Part shown: positions 30,401 to 43,900 of the stretch, one piece after another
Numbering within the stretch: position 1 is the first letter of the stretch
How the letters are laid out: each line of letters starts with the position of its first letter
Source of the DNA: Apostichopus japonicus
Lineage: Eukaryota; Echinodermata; Holothuroidea; Aspidochirotida; Stichopodidae
Assembly (NCBI RefSeq): GCF_037975245.1
Contig: NC_092565.1
Location: 6,502,999-6,566,998, forward strand
Reading direction: 5' to 3'
DNA length: 64,000 bases
Notes under the pieces: generated by a model
The model's database searches: none
Seen by the model: only the letters and a program-made list of their open reading frames with translations
What the model was told of the DNA's origin: nothing
Position numbers and translations under genes: made by a program

Positions 30401-33400
30401 CTGATAGAAAGGCTGATGAGACTTTAGAGGAGAAGGTTAAGAGGTTAGAAAAACTAAATCAATCCTTGAAGGTTCAAGTCAGACAGCTCTTGACTTTTCA
30501 TGAAATTGAGGCTGCCTTAGGGGAGGGTCAAAGTCAGGACACCGATGATGGTAAAGCTGATTTGAAAGCAAAACATGAGTCTGAGGTGCCAAACGATAAA
30601 GATTCACAAGAGCAACTTGCCTCGTCTGAGGAAAAGAACAAATATTTGGAACAGCAGCTTGAGAATCTAAGACAACTAATGCAAGATGGTGGGTTTGAAA
30701 ATCAGGATATGCTGATAGAGAAAGTTGAGATTCTGGAGAAGTCTCAAAGACAACTTTTGAAGGAAATTGAGATGCTAAAGGAGGATTTAACAGACAAAGA
30801 GGATGAACTGAGGAACACTCAGTCCGAGTTAATGAACACAGAAACAAAGTTCTCGGAAAGGGTGGGTGAACTTGAGAGATCAGAGCAAAGACTTCTGGAC
30901 AAGTTAGAGGCAAATAATGAAGAATGGAGAATACAGTCAGAACGTTCAATGGAAAGGATAAACGAACTTGAAAATGTGAGAGGCGAACTGAGGAAGCAAC
31001 TCTCCGGGGCAGAGGAACAGCTGGAGGAGATGCAGGCCAGTCGTAGTCTTGGTAATTTGGGTAGCACTCATCAGAGTGGTCTTTCACTTCTAGATGAAGG
31101 CTTAGGTGCCCTCGATATTGGAAGAAACAGTTTTGAGGAATTCGAAGATGATATAGAGGAGGAAGAGAATGACAGAATGCAAAGAGAGATGGAGAATGCT
31201 ATTAGGGGAATCGAAGAAGATGTTGAAGACAGTAGGGATCTGAAGGAGGAGAACGATAGGTTAGTCCAAAAGATTGAAGAATTAGAAAAGTCGGAGATTG
31301 AGCTTATGGAGAAAGTGGACATTCTTGCCGAGAGTGAGAAGAAAGTGTTGACCCTATGCGAGAAACTGAAAGAGGAAGTTGAAGAGAAGACGTCAGAAAT
31401 TAAAGAAACGAGGAAGGAAATGGAGATGATGAACAAAAGGGAAGCTGCGACAAAAAGTGAAGAAGATCTGGAGGGGAAGGCGGATGCTCTCCGAGAGGAG
31501 GTCAAGCATCTTCAGGAACAGATTACTTTCATGGAAGAAGAGCGAGATGCCTTGCTCTCTAAAGTCGAAGAGCTTTCGCAGGCCAAACATGTAGAAGTCG
31601 ATAGCCCAAAGAGGACACAGGCGGTTGTTGTTGAAAGAGAACCCAGTGCAGGACATCCTAACCAAGTAGAGAGCAGGATAGAAATTGATGTGATGCAATG
31701 GCAAGGAAAGTCTTTGGAAAAAGTGGAACAGGTTGAAATGCCCATAAGAGTCCGCACTGTAGCACCGTATAATAGTGCAATGCCATATCGGAGTTTACAC
31801 AGTGATGGAAACATAGATGGTTACTTAGAAGATGCAATCTTCTTTGAAAAGGTTCATTCAGAGAAAAATAACCAAACGCTTGTAGAAAGGCATTTTGAGG
31901 AGCGCATTTTCGAACAGGCCTCAGAGGAAGAGGCGAGTCTTACATCTGCAGATATCAGCGACGAATGTTCCTTTGGAGAAAATGAACTGGATGTAGCAAT
32001 GCAGAGGTCTCTAGTCAGCCAAAATACACAAGTAATACTGAACAATTTCGAAGAAGGTAATTTTAGGCCTCGTTTCAGTGATGACGATACTGAGGGAGAG
32101 AAGAGTTCCACATCAGAGTTTGACGAGGAAGAAGAAATTAAGGAATGTTGTGATGAACCTCTCTTTGGTAAAGAGGAAGTGGTACCTGTTCATATGGACG
32201 CTGACTTGTTTGCATTTCAACAAACTGAGAGCAAACATGAGATGATACAAATGGATGGTACAGAAAATGATGAGAGAGGAGACACTGTTGCTTTAAGGAA
32301 TAGAATTGAAGAGTTAGAGAATAGTGAAAAAATACTATTGGAGAAGGTTCAGCAATTGGAAGAAATTGGAGAACAACTAGCTGACACTGAGAATACAGTA
32401 ACAAAGATGCAGAGAGGATTCGAGGAGGAATTGAAGATGAAGAATAGAATAAAAGAGTTGGAAGACAATGAAGATGCTCTGAATGTCAGAATCGAAGAAT
32501 TGGAAGTTATGCAAAGCGCTTTTGAGGAGACTCTTGGGCAGGCAGATGCCATCATGCGGGAAAGGGAGGCAGAGTATTTACAAAAGATTGAAGACCTGGA
32601 AAATGAACAGTCACTCTGGAGGAATCTCGAGAGGATGGAGGATAACGGTGCTGCGGAAACTTCAGCTAGCCGTCATCCTCCTCAAGGCGCTTCAAGCCAC
32701 GATGGTGAGATGTTGACGGATGTTGAGGTTGATGATGAAGAAGGTGGTGGTTTGCAAATTCAGATGTTACAAGAACGAATTGAAGAATTGGAAAACTCTG
32801 AGATGAAATTAATGAGTGAATTAGAAGAGTCTTTGACGACAGAAAAGAATTTGGAACAGGAAACTCAGAGGTTGGAAGGTTTAGTGAGAGATTTGGAAGG
32901 AAATAAAGAAAGGGAAAGGTCAGAAGAATTGAGAGACGACGCTGGGACTCTTCGGAATACAGTCGTGGCTCTAGAGGAGGAGAAAGTGTCTTGCATGGCG
33001 TTACTGACAGAGAGAGATAACACGGTGGAAGATTTAAAGCAGAAAGTGAATATTCTTGAAGAGGAAAACAATTGCATGAGTGAAGAAACCGAGAGACTGC
33101 TCAATCTAGATAAGGAGAGAGAAGAGAAGTTGATGAAACAGGGACAAGATCTAGAAGACAGTTCAAAGACAGTAGAAGAGCAGATACAAAGAATCAAGTC
33201 TTTAGAGGAAGACCTGGAAACTACTTCGTCATTGCTAATCTTAGAGGAGGAAAATGTCCAGGAGGCTAGGAAGGAATTGGAGACATTACGGAAAGAAAAG
33301 GAAGAGGTTTGTGAAAATTTGAGGAAACAGTTGGAAGAAAATTTAACCTTATCAAAGCAAGTAGCTGACCGGAAGAATGAAATTGGTAGAGATGACGACA

Positions 33401-36400
33401 CATCGACGTATGGTGAGATTCATCCGGAAGATAACAAGATGAAACCAGACGATAAGGTAAGTGGAGAACCAGTTTCAGCTCATTACAGAGTACAGTAACT
33501 GTGTAACTAGGGTTTTCTAACAGGATGGTGTGTGAAGCTTGGATAGGGATACATATTCCTTTATTGTGGTAGGCAAAGAACAAGTATTCTAAGATATACA
33601 GAATTGACCTCTTAAAGTTTTACAAAGAATTTTTTAGTGTCATGTGCATGCACCAGGTTCAAAATTTGTGAAAGGAATGAGTCTTGCTTTGTCTTCAGCG
33701 TATACTTCTGTCAGTATGGAAATGGCCAGTATGTGTCGAACATACAAGCCAACCTCAATGATGTTGCTTTATAGGTAGCATGCTCTTAAATTAAAGCAAC
33801 GAAAGAATGTAAAAAAGAAAGGGAGTACATGCCAGTGTTCTGTCTGTAGTTTGCTTTGTTTCAACCTTTCTTTGTCATACTGCAGGAGGATGACTCGGTA
33901 ATCCATACCGATGAAGATCTCCAGGACATACAGGAAGAACTTCATCTCGCCAACATCCACATCGAAGACCTAAAGAGGAGTAAAATAGCACTTGAAGAAC
34001 AACTTAAGAAAGTCCGTCAGAACTTGCATTCCAACAACATGGTGAGTTTTCTTGTTTGTGTAGAAGCAAAATGACGAAAGCCACTTTTATCCTTAAGATA
34101 TGCGGTGTGAGTCTCGATTAGTTTGCATTCTTAGCTATGCTGTATAAACAGAGAATGTTGGATAAAATATATAATTGTGTTATCCATAATTGATGAAAAC
34201 CTGAAGAAATTCCTTCACTGTTTGTGCTAAAATATTGGCTGCAAAGCAAACACCGTGTATTGTAGAAACATAGGCCTAGCCTACTTTGCATATTACAATT
34301 GGGGCTGTGCCTATTATTGGCATTAAACTGATAAAGTTTAGGTGTGTCTCTTTTGTGATGAATGGATGACAGATTTATGTGTACTTGCTATATGTTCAGT
34401 TTTCCCGACCGAAGCCAGCGCCACTAAAACCTTCTAACTCTTGATCAGCTCTGAAGCGCATGCACACTGCCCAACTATCCATGATTTTCCACGTAACCAT
34501 GGTTGAGTCAAGTTGGGTCTTAATCAGAAGGGGCAGGCAGCTGCAAGCTTTACATATCATTGCATCGGTCATGTGATCCAACCAAAGCTATATACGTTAA
34601 TGTAGCACATAGAATGGTCTTTCTAGCTTGACAGCTATGATAGCTTAACAGAAGTAAAAAAAAAATTAAACGACCATGTATTCTAAAATTAAATAGAAAT
34701 TCAAGTATTGTATGGACAGAATAAAGTGGGATAGGCCAAACACCGCATATATCACAAGCCAGTGTTTGTAACTAGTTTACCTAATTTTGGGGAAGAATAG
34801 AGAGACTATCCCTTAATTGAAAGAGAGATCAGCTATGTCATTGCACCCTCCCCCCTTTCCCCACCCCCCCAATCCCCATTCCCCAATCCATGGCCATGTG
34901 ACTGTTTCCTGAGCTGTCATACATTGTCATATTTGCAGGTGACATTACCAGAGGAAGAGTACCAGCAGCTCAGAGCTCGTGCCCAATCTGTGGATGGCTT
35001 GGATGATCCAGAAGAATTGATGGATTCCTCGAATGACAGTGAACAGTTTGCTAATGCTGGCAAGCTGTGGGTCAAATTGGACCAAACTACAAAGGTAACT
35101 TCTCCTTCAAGCCACTCTGGGAGTTGCAATACTTTCCTGTCCATATTTCTAGATCACGAACCTGAAATTCCTTCATTATATATGCAAAAATGGAGTAAAC
35201 ATGCAGGGAAAAAATGATGAAAAGCCACAACTTAAATATTAGAAGAGTTGACGATACCTATCCTAATTCGGAAAGACTGCCGTTTTTGTACCAGCAGAAC
35301 GTTGGTTGTGATGAGTTGGTAAAGAATTAATACATCGTAATTAGCATCGAATCAGTTATTATGCTCCCCTTGTAGCTCTCTACATACAATACATGCTCTG
35401 TCTTATAGAAAGTCTAACATAAATTGTTGTATTTTCTGGAACTATTATATGTGAAATTTTTATCGATAATATGATGCCATGGCAACACAGCATATCAAGC
35501 TGGGTATGTGAATCTTTGTTTGATGCAGGGCCTAGATTTGTTTAGCACTTATTTAAATGTATCAAAAGCTGATTGCCAACCTATTTGACAAAGTGAAAAG
35601 AAATCTTTAATACTTCCTTGCACTCTCTTTTGAAGAAGCAGAGGAGGGATGGGTGGGGGGGGGGAGAGGGGTGGGGAAGGAGCTTTACAGTACTGAAAAG
35701 AAACATGGGTAAACTTTGTTAAATTGGGTTGACAGTGTACCCCTGTAGGGTCATAACTGCCTGTGCGAGGCTATGACATTGTCCACACTGTCCTTTGGAA
35801 ATGTAACAGTCACCTATTACCACCAATATACATTGAAAACCATGCCGGACCGATTATCTAAGTTACAAGTCTTCACCTTGTCTTGTCTTTGACAGGAATT
35901 GAGAAAGTACCAAGAACTTTACAACACAACTATGAAGGAGGTTGGACACCTAAAGCAAGCTCTACGAGAGGTCTCTGAGAAACACGAAGCCTACCTTCAG
36001 GGACGCAGAGGGTCTTTACTCATTGACACGGTAAAGTGATCTTTGCCTTTTATAAAAGAAAAAGAAAGTCACAAAAATGAGAGAAAGACATGGGGGAAAA
36101 AAAGAATTGTTTTGTGACCAGATAAAAATTATTTCATGGGTCTGGTTGACACGTGTGTGGGCTTTAAATTGCCATAGCCGCTTGGAAATGCTGCCAGTTT
36201 ACATTCAAACTGATTCGATCAGAACACCTTAATACTGCATTTTTTTTCATTACCTCTTAGTAAATAATATATGGATTATGTTTTGGTGCAATGATCCTGA
36301 TGAAATTAAACCTGTGGTGTGGCCGAGTGGTTAAAGGTGGTGGCATTTGAAGGGATGAGGTTTAGCAATCGGGAGGTTCTGGGTTCGATTCCCGGCTGAG

Positions 36401-37874
36401 TCATAGTAAGGTTGGTTTTTTGCATCCAAGAGCAGTCTACGGTTTTCCCATCTGAAATGAATTTCTAAATTTAAAAGATTCCAAATTGGAGTTAAAAATG
36501 TTTGAATTGGACGTCACCCGATGTGAAAGTTGTAATCTATAAGCCCTTGCTGGCTACTCCCACATTTGTGGTCGCTTAAGTATCATAAACATAACTGCCT
36601 GATTATTATCATGATTATTATATTTGTTAAATGTAACTTGTGGTCAGTGTGATTTGTTACAAAGTAACTCAGAAAAGAACGAAATTGATGGGAAAAGTTC
36701 TAAAACTCATTAGACATATACCCAGTTTTAACAGACAGTTGTGTCAGTGAGGCATAGTACAATAGCTTATGGCCTGTATTTCTGCTGTTTGGCAAATATT
36801 GAACTATTTACTCTCTTTATTTGCACAAAGGGTCACCTGCCTGCACAGCTGTGAATTAAACTGCTTCTGTAAACAAGTTATATACTGCAAAGTACAGTCA
36901 ATTTCAGTTCTTGCAAAGAAACGTTTGATTTGTAATTGAGCTTTTTGTCTTTGTCTGATGACCAGGATCTCGATGAGATCTCGGTTTAGTGTTGTGATGC
37001 ATTCTCTTGTCATGGTTTGTATAGTTAGTGTGAGGTTGACAATATTGCAGAACGACATGTGCTTTCAGAGGTGTTGTCATATGCAGCTTGGCAAATATTT
37101 TCTTTCAAAGTCTTGGTTTTCAGAGAAAGGGTACAGAAAAACACTTTAAATAGAAGGCCTCCTTGTGGCCTACCTTGATTTTTCTTCTGTTTAAAACAAC
37201 TTAGGGTAAACAAGTTATCTTTTTCATTGATAGAGATTTTACAAGGATTCAAAACACACAAACTGTAAATGTATTTCCCAATACTTTATTTGACATCAGT
37301 TTTACAATTATGAATTTTCAATGATGAAGTTTAAAAGTGAGCTTCAGCTTGAATTATTGCAAAGCGCTACTTCAATGTTCCAGCAATTTGCAATCTTTCT
37401 GACGATTTGTTCTTAGGTGGCTCTGCCGACAGCTGACGCTGGATTATGTTTGGATCACAAACTGGTGCAAACGCAGCCTTTGAAGACAGTTACGTCTGAA
37501 ACTCTGAAGTTACAGTTAGTGACTACTGGTGAGTGGATTTATGGTTTCTGTATACTGTTGTCTTCATAATACAAATGATCAATTTAGTGCATGCAAACTT
37601 TGACACTTTTGGAAGCTTTCCTTCACAACATGCATGGACAACCTTAAGGGATTTCCTATTGCGCAAATATTCATACCTTGCACATGGTTAATAATTTTTG
37701 TTATTTTGATCACATTCAAGCCATACCTAAGTTTTCAACATTTTCAAACTGAGCATAGGAAACAAGTAAAATATGGAACAACTTTTGTGATGAAACAGTC
37801 TGTAAGTTAATGTTTGACATGAAATTCCTGTGAATGTGTCACTTGTACAAGTCATTTCTTGCTACAGTTACTTA

Positions 37875-37956
<82 letters not shown>

Positions 37957-40900
37957 TAGTTACTATTGCTAGAAAATAAAATAATGGTCATTCATGCCAA
38001 AAATTGAAGAAGCATTTTTCTTTGCTTATGATGAAAATGTTTGCCCTCTCAGGGAATAGTTTTGGAGATGTTGAACATCCATGTAATCATTTATTTCTGA
38101 AAACATTTAGTACTTGTAACACAGTCAAGGGTTGGGGCAGCTACTGATGGCATTTCACTTTTGTGATATGCTGCTGGTAACCACACCAACGGTTGCTTGC
38201 TGTTTTGTCTCTTTACATTTATACAATAGATCATCTCATTTGTTGATATAAATTATCTTTGATGTCTCTCTCTCTCTGCATGGATAACTACAGGTAACCA
38301 ACACATCACTCTGCAAGAGCTCTTAGGTGCCATTCCCGAACCCACGGAGTTGAGCCAACTTCCTGGTGGGAACTATCCTCTGCATGCATCATCGATGATG
38401 AATGCCGGAAATGATGTCTTCTTCCTACAGTCTCCATCTCCAATCAAAGCCCATCCTTTGACATCAGATGTCCTCTCCGAATCTTTCCTGAACACCTCTA
38501 TGTGGCCTCCTGAGCTCGGTCTGCACGAAAAGGAGAACACCTGGAAAGAAATTCAGTCTGCTCTCGCAACCGAGGAGTTCTCCGATGCCCCGCCTCTCCC
38601 GAGCACTCTTCCACCGAGGGCTTCGTCGAATCTCTCCGTTCCCGATAGTCCCGACATGCCACCCTTGCCAGGTCAACCTCCACCCGTTTTTGAGCTCTCC
38701 TTTTCCACCCACGATGGGAGTCTTCCCGTCGATGAAATCGACCTTGATGTCAGTGAAGTTGAAAAGATGACATCGAACGATCAAATCGAGGCGACACAGT
38801 CCAATCAGTCCGCTGCTCCTCCTGTTGCTACTAAACCGGATGCTCCGGATTGGTTGAAAGATGTCAAGATGGAGGAATGGGCTAAACTTATGGACGAAAC
38901 GGAACAGATGAAGGTCAAAGTGAGGGATCTGGAAGATGAAATTGAGGTCAGTCATTTCCTCTCACCTCCTTTCAAAAATTTTCTAGCAGCACTTTGCAGG
39001 TCTAGGTATCAGTCAAAGGAACTTAGATGCATTTGATCAGCATAACTTTCTTCATCCATGCAGTCTTTACCCCTCTATCCTACCCCTTCTCCGTCTCGCC
39101 TACACCCTCCCCGCCTTCACCCTTCCTTGGTAATAGGCTAGACACAAAGTGTTGAATGGAGCAATGGTTCAAGAGGTTAACAACTTTAAACGCTATTTAA
39201 ATATTTGATTGAGGAGAGGAAATCTCATTGTTATATTTTTTTTTTATGGAATGACTCTTCTGGTCTGTGCTGTTAAGTTTTAATAATCTGCTTTATTATA
39301 TTTATAACTGTAGTCAACATGGCACACAGACTTGTAGTGAGTACTCACTGGTATTCTAGCATAGTTGCTTGTACTCGTCAGCGTGAACTTGTACCCCAGA
39401 CGTACTCGGTCTGTTTCGCACTGTTTTGAAATACACTACCCGTGGCAAGTTTAAATCATCTCACTCTTGGTAAGAGGCAGATGCTTGTACTGGTATTTCA
39501 TGCTGTTTTACTCTGTGCATCATTTCTGATGTAAATGAATCTTGTATTGTTATGAGGTATTGTTTCTTCTTGTTAAAGGCTAAAGATGAGCAACTCGGTA
39601 ACCTGCAACAGGAGAAGGTGGATCTTGCTCTGAAGGCCAGAGGGGCAGAAGATGCTCTTTGTTACAAAGAGAAGGTAAATTTATATTTAAAGAAGAGGTA
39701 TATCTATTTAAAGAAGAGGTATATTTATATTTACATCAGGTCTTTTGTCATGTAGGGGGCCCTTCCACTAGTTGGTGCCCTCTTAACCAGGGCTAAAATA
39801 AATGGCAGAAACTTCAGTATGGGTATTAGTAATGAATTGATGAGATGCTCATATATGTGTAGATATCTCCTCACTTATACTCTGCTATTAGTAGTGTACT
39901 TATGAGATGCTTTTATTTTCAATAGATTGCTTTTAAAATAAGACATTTGTCATTTGAAATCCATACATTTCGTTCAGTTACAATTCCAAGTTTATTTAGC
40001 CATTTTGTAAGTACTATTTTTGGTTTGGGAGCGAGGAGGAGGGAGGGAGGGAGGAGAATAGGCTGTGCTGGCCAAACGGAATTAAAATGGATTAACTTTA
40101 AGTAATTAAATAAAAGTGAATTAAAGTGAAAACATTAAATCTTATTTTTGCAAATTAGCTGCAAGAAAGAGAATTAGACTTGAAAGAGAAAGAGAAGCAG
40201 ATCACACGATTGAAAGGAGAAATGAAGAAGAAAGATGCAGAAAGCACCCCATTAAAGTTACAGGTAAAATCAGTTCTCTTCTACCAGCCATTATCACATT
40301 TACATCGTTTGAGGAATTGTCTAGTGAGGCGAGTACGAGGCGGTCCCCTCCCCCCACCCCCCACCTATCATTCACAGTTTCTACCAAAAGTTGTACAAGA
40401 AAATTAGGCAGTTGCACCCACTTGGATGCTAAACATAGTTTTTATTTAGAATTAACTGCCCTCTCTGTACTGCCTATAAGAGTTGAGTTGCTCTATGGCT
40501 AGAAAATATTACCAATGCAAGCAATTACTTCCAAACATAGTAACTATGGCTAATAGTGTCACACTTCTAGAAAAAGCTGGATATGATGTATTGTCAACAT
40601 TATTGCAGAAAGAGAGCCAAATTTAATGTTACTTTAGTATGACTTGAACTGATCAATATCAACAGGGCATAGCTGAGGGGGGGGGGGGGGGGAAGGCAGT
40701 ACATATTTTCTAGAAAAAACATTTTTCTGACAATTTGTTTTTGGGGGGGGGTGGGGTGGAGACAAATGTTTGCTACCCAGTTCTTAGACCCATATGCTGC
40801 AAGTGTTAAAAAGTATGCACATGATAAAAATTACTTCCTACCCAAGCCCCTCCCATTCCTGAAAGTGAATTTAATAGTGTAGTTTTATTGTTGTATTGTC

Positions 40901-43900
40901 AATACCATTGGTTAATTTCCATACCATTTGCACTGTCATTTGTTGTTACTCTTTCATCATGGCTGGTTCATTTAGTTGGAATCTTTGAAAGAAAAGCAAA
41001 TAAAGCTTCTTCAAGAAAATGGAGACTTGTTTCAACTAAAGGAAAAGGTATTTTGCATATAGTTCATTTGCTCAATATGTAAATGCACCCTCCTACCTAC
41101 CCTCTTCTTGGCACCTTCCTATCACCCTACCTTCCCACCCCTTCCTGCACACTTATCCATCTAAGCTCTTGTGTGTTTGACAATATTGATAAAACTAATA
41201 CTGACCCTATTTCGAGAAATTGAATGGATTTTTCATTAATTTTCTAACGCTCTTGATGCTTTCCATGCGATTTTTAACACCACGTTTACAACGCATCGAG
41301 TTTGCAGTTCCACTATCCAGCGGTTGATTTGGACAATTTAAAATTATCACATGATCTGTCGTGAGAGAAACAGACAGTGTGCATGCTTCTGATAAATGTA
41401 TAATGCTTTTAATGAATATTTAAGTAATTAAAGACTGCTTTGACTTCATACAATCAACAATTATGTAACTGAACACATGGATATTGCTAGAAACCGAGTT
41501 TCTACCTAGGTAGAAGTCATTCTGCATAGCTATAGTTTGCAACCTACATAATTAAAACTGCATAGGTATTGGTAGAAACCTAGCTTAAAGATAGGGCTAG
41601 TTCTGCATGGTATAAGCTTGCAACCCTCTATTCATTATGGCTGTACATTGCAACCTTTATTATTAAAACTGCATAGGCATTGGTAGAAACCTAGTTTATA
41701 GATAGAACTAGTTCTGCATGGTATAATCTTGCAACCCTTTATTAATTATGAAAGAGTGCCTGAAAAAGGGAAAGAACCCATGTAGTTCATACAACTAACA
41801 TTGCACAGGGGTCTAGCAGAAACCTATATAAAGGATGGAAGTACTTGTGCATGCCTGGATATAGCTTGCAATGCACACTATATATATGCATGACTTATGC
41901 TTGGGAGTCTAATATGTAAATTATGTACCCAAGACAGTTTAGGATATGGGTCATTGCATGCAACCGGTATGTTCATTATGTAACAGGTATATAAATTATG
42001 TAACTAGCTGCATCCACATAAACCCATTCAAATTTAGATAACTTTGATTCCCTGTGAGACCTGGTAGGCTCACAGGTTGCAGCCTCTGGAGTATGTTGTA
42101 TTTTACAATATGTATTTTCTACGGTTAGATCTTCCATACAAAGCAAGTTTATGGGGCCGTAGCGCCTGCATAGCAGATGAAGGGATTTAGTTTAAAGACA
42201 TTTTTTAAGCATCGATATAATGTGTCCTTATTTTCATTTTTGATATAAATACTTCAGAACCAACCAATGGCCCTGAGATGAAATACTAAAATTCAACTTG
42301 AAAAGAATTTGATTTTTGCAAGAATTTTGATATTAATAGGACAAAGCAAATCACTGCGGTAATAAATTCCTGTAGAATAAATCTTTGACCAAATATCCCT
42401 TAGTTTCAGTTGTGACTAATGGATATTAAATATGTGTAACTGAGAGTTTTGTTGGGAGTTCAGTGGTTGGGTATGATGAGCAATGCTGATGTTTCTCATG
42501 TGTGGAAGTATTAGACAAGCCAATGGAATCGAGCGAAGCTAATATTTCAAACGTGTTTGTGATTTAATTCTTCCCTACAGCTGGAACGGCTACAAGATCA
42601 GTTTAAGGATAAAGAACAGAGCTTGAGACTTTTGGAAGCAGAACAGATTAGGCTTAAGCAAACTTTGACCGATAAGGACAGGGCTCTCTTCTCAAAGGTA
42701 AGTCAACTACAGTGCACTTCAAATGGTCAAAGGTTTGGTCGTTAGATGTGTATTTTTCTTAAAAATGCTTTTATAAAATCTAAGTTGCCTTTAACCGAAC
42801 ATTTAAATATACATAGCCATGTATACAGTGAGATATGGATATGAGCATTACAATGTAATTTTGAGAGTTTGAGATTTGTTTGGTGTAAATTTTAAATCTC
42901 TCTTTGTGTTTGATATTAAGAAAGTGATATATAGATAGAGGCCTATATACCATTAATCCAACCCTATTGGATTTGTCACTCTAGGTTAACTGAATTTCAC
43001 TAGTTTCTACAGGTGGACGGCAATTTTACAGTGAGATGCAGGGTAAGCTCTTCAAGTAGCAAAGGCTAGTAGCCTGAATTATTAGAGTGCACCTCAGTCA
43101 GAGTGTGGTGTTCATGCTTAATTTCTATGTACAATGAATCTAAGAGACTGACTTCGGTCAGCTTGCGGCTTTGATAAGCCAATGAGGCTTCTTCGCAAGT
43201 TCCTGCTTGCAGGAGGATCTAAAATACAAACACACATACATACACTGCTGAACCTTTTGACAAGTCTTTGCAGAAAATATCAGTTGGCCATCCAACATTG
43301 TATCTGGGTGTTTTTCTTGGCAGGAAAGGGAAGTGGAAGAATTAGGGGAACGGCTAAAACACCTGCCGGACGGAGAAATGAAGAAAGAGGGTGACGAAAA
43401 CTGGAAAAGCGAGAAAGAGTACCTTCAGGAACAGGTAAGTCTACTCGCTTCAGCTTGAAAGAGAAAGAAAGAGAGATGCTAATATTTTTACCAAAGGTGA
43501 ACATGAACCCCCAGGGTGGAATATTTTCAGGTAGTATTGGTAACACCTGCAATGCTGTGAAAACTGCCTGTAAGAGTTTGTACAGTTACAACCCCATCAG
43601 TAAGCCAGAAAGAGGTGCAATCTGGTTTTTCCAACAGAGAAAGAGAACAAGTTAGCTGTCATTGTAGTTTCTGTGAATGTGGAGGTGTCATAGTTTGAAT
43701 TATACAGACAATTTCTCAGAAAAATGTTTAATTGTATTGATAAAACTAGGTTGCGATCTCTGATTAATCCTACATGCACAATAAACTTGGGTAACTTTAA
43801 AAACCATATCCTGAATAGAACACACATTTGGTATTTAATGATTAACTTTGTGGCAGATAGTTTAGTTGGGCAGAGCACCGTTTCAAACCGTGGTTTTATT

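Larger units (their letters stand above)
33457..38293 (+). other. Introns 13-17
   Basis: Contains C-rich (34847-34890) and G-rich (35645-35682) tracts, the tRNA-derived SINE at 36313-36404 and a (TA)n microsatellite at 37877-37957. Otherwise unremarkable. Confidence 0.6.

Noticed and set aside
26841-33583. Many minus-strand open frames of 60-202 codons under the giant exon
   Set aside because: They are antisense shadows of Glu/Lys/Leu-rich coding sequence (Ser/Leu/Phe-rich translations) and have no motifs.
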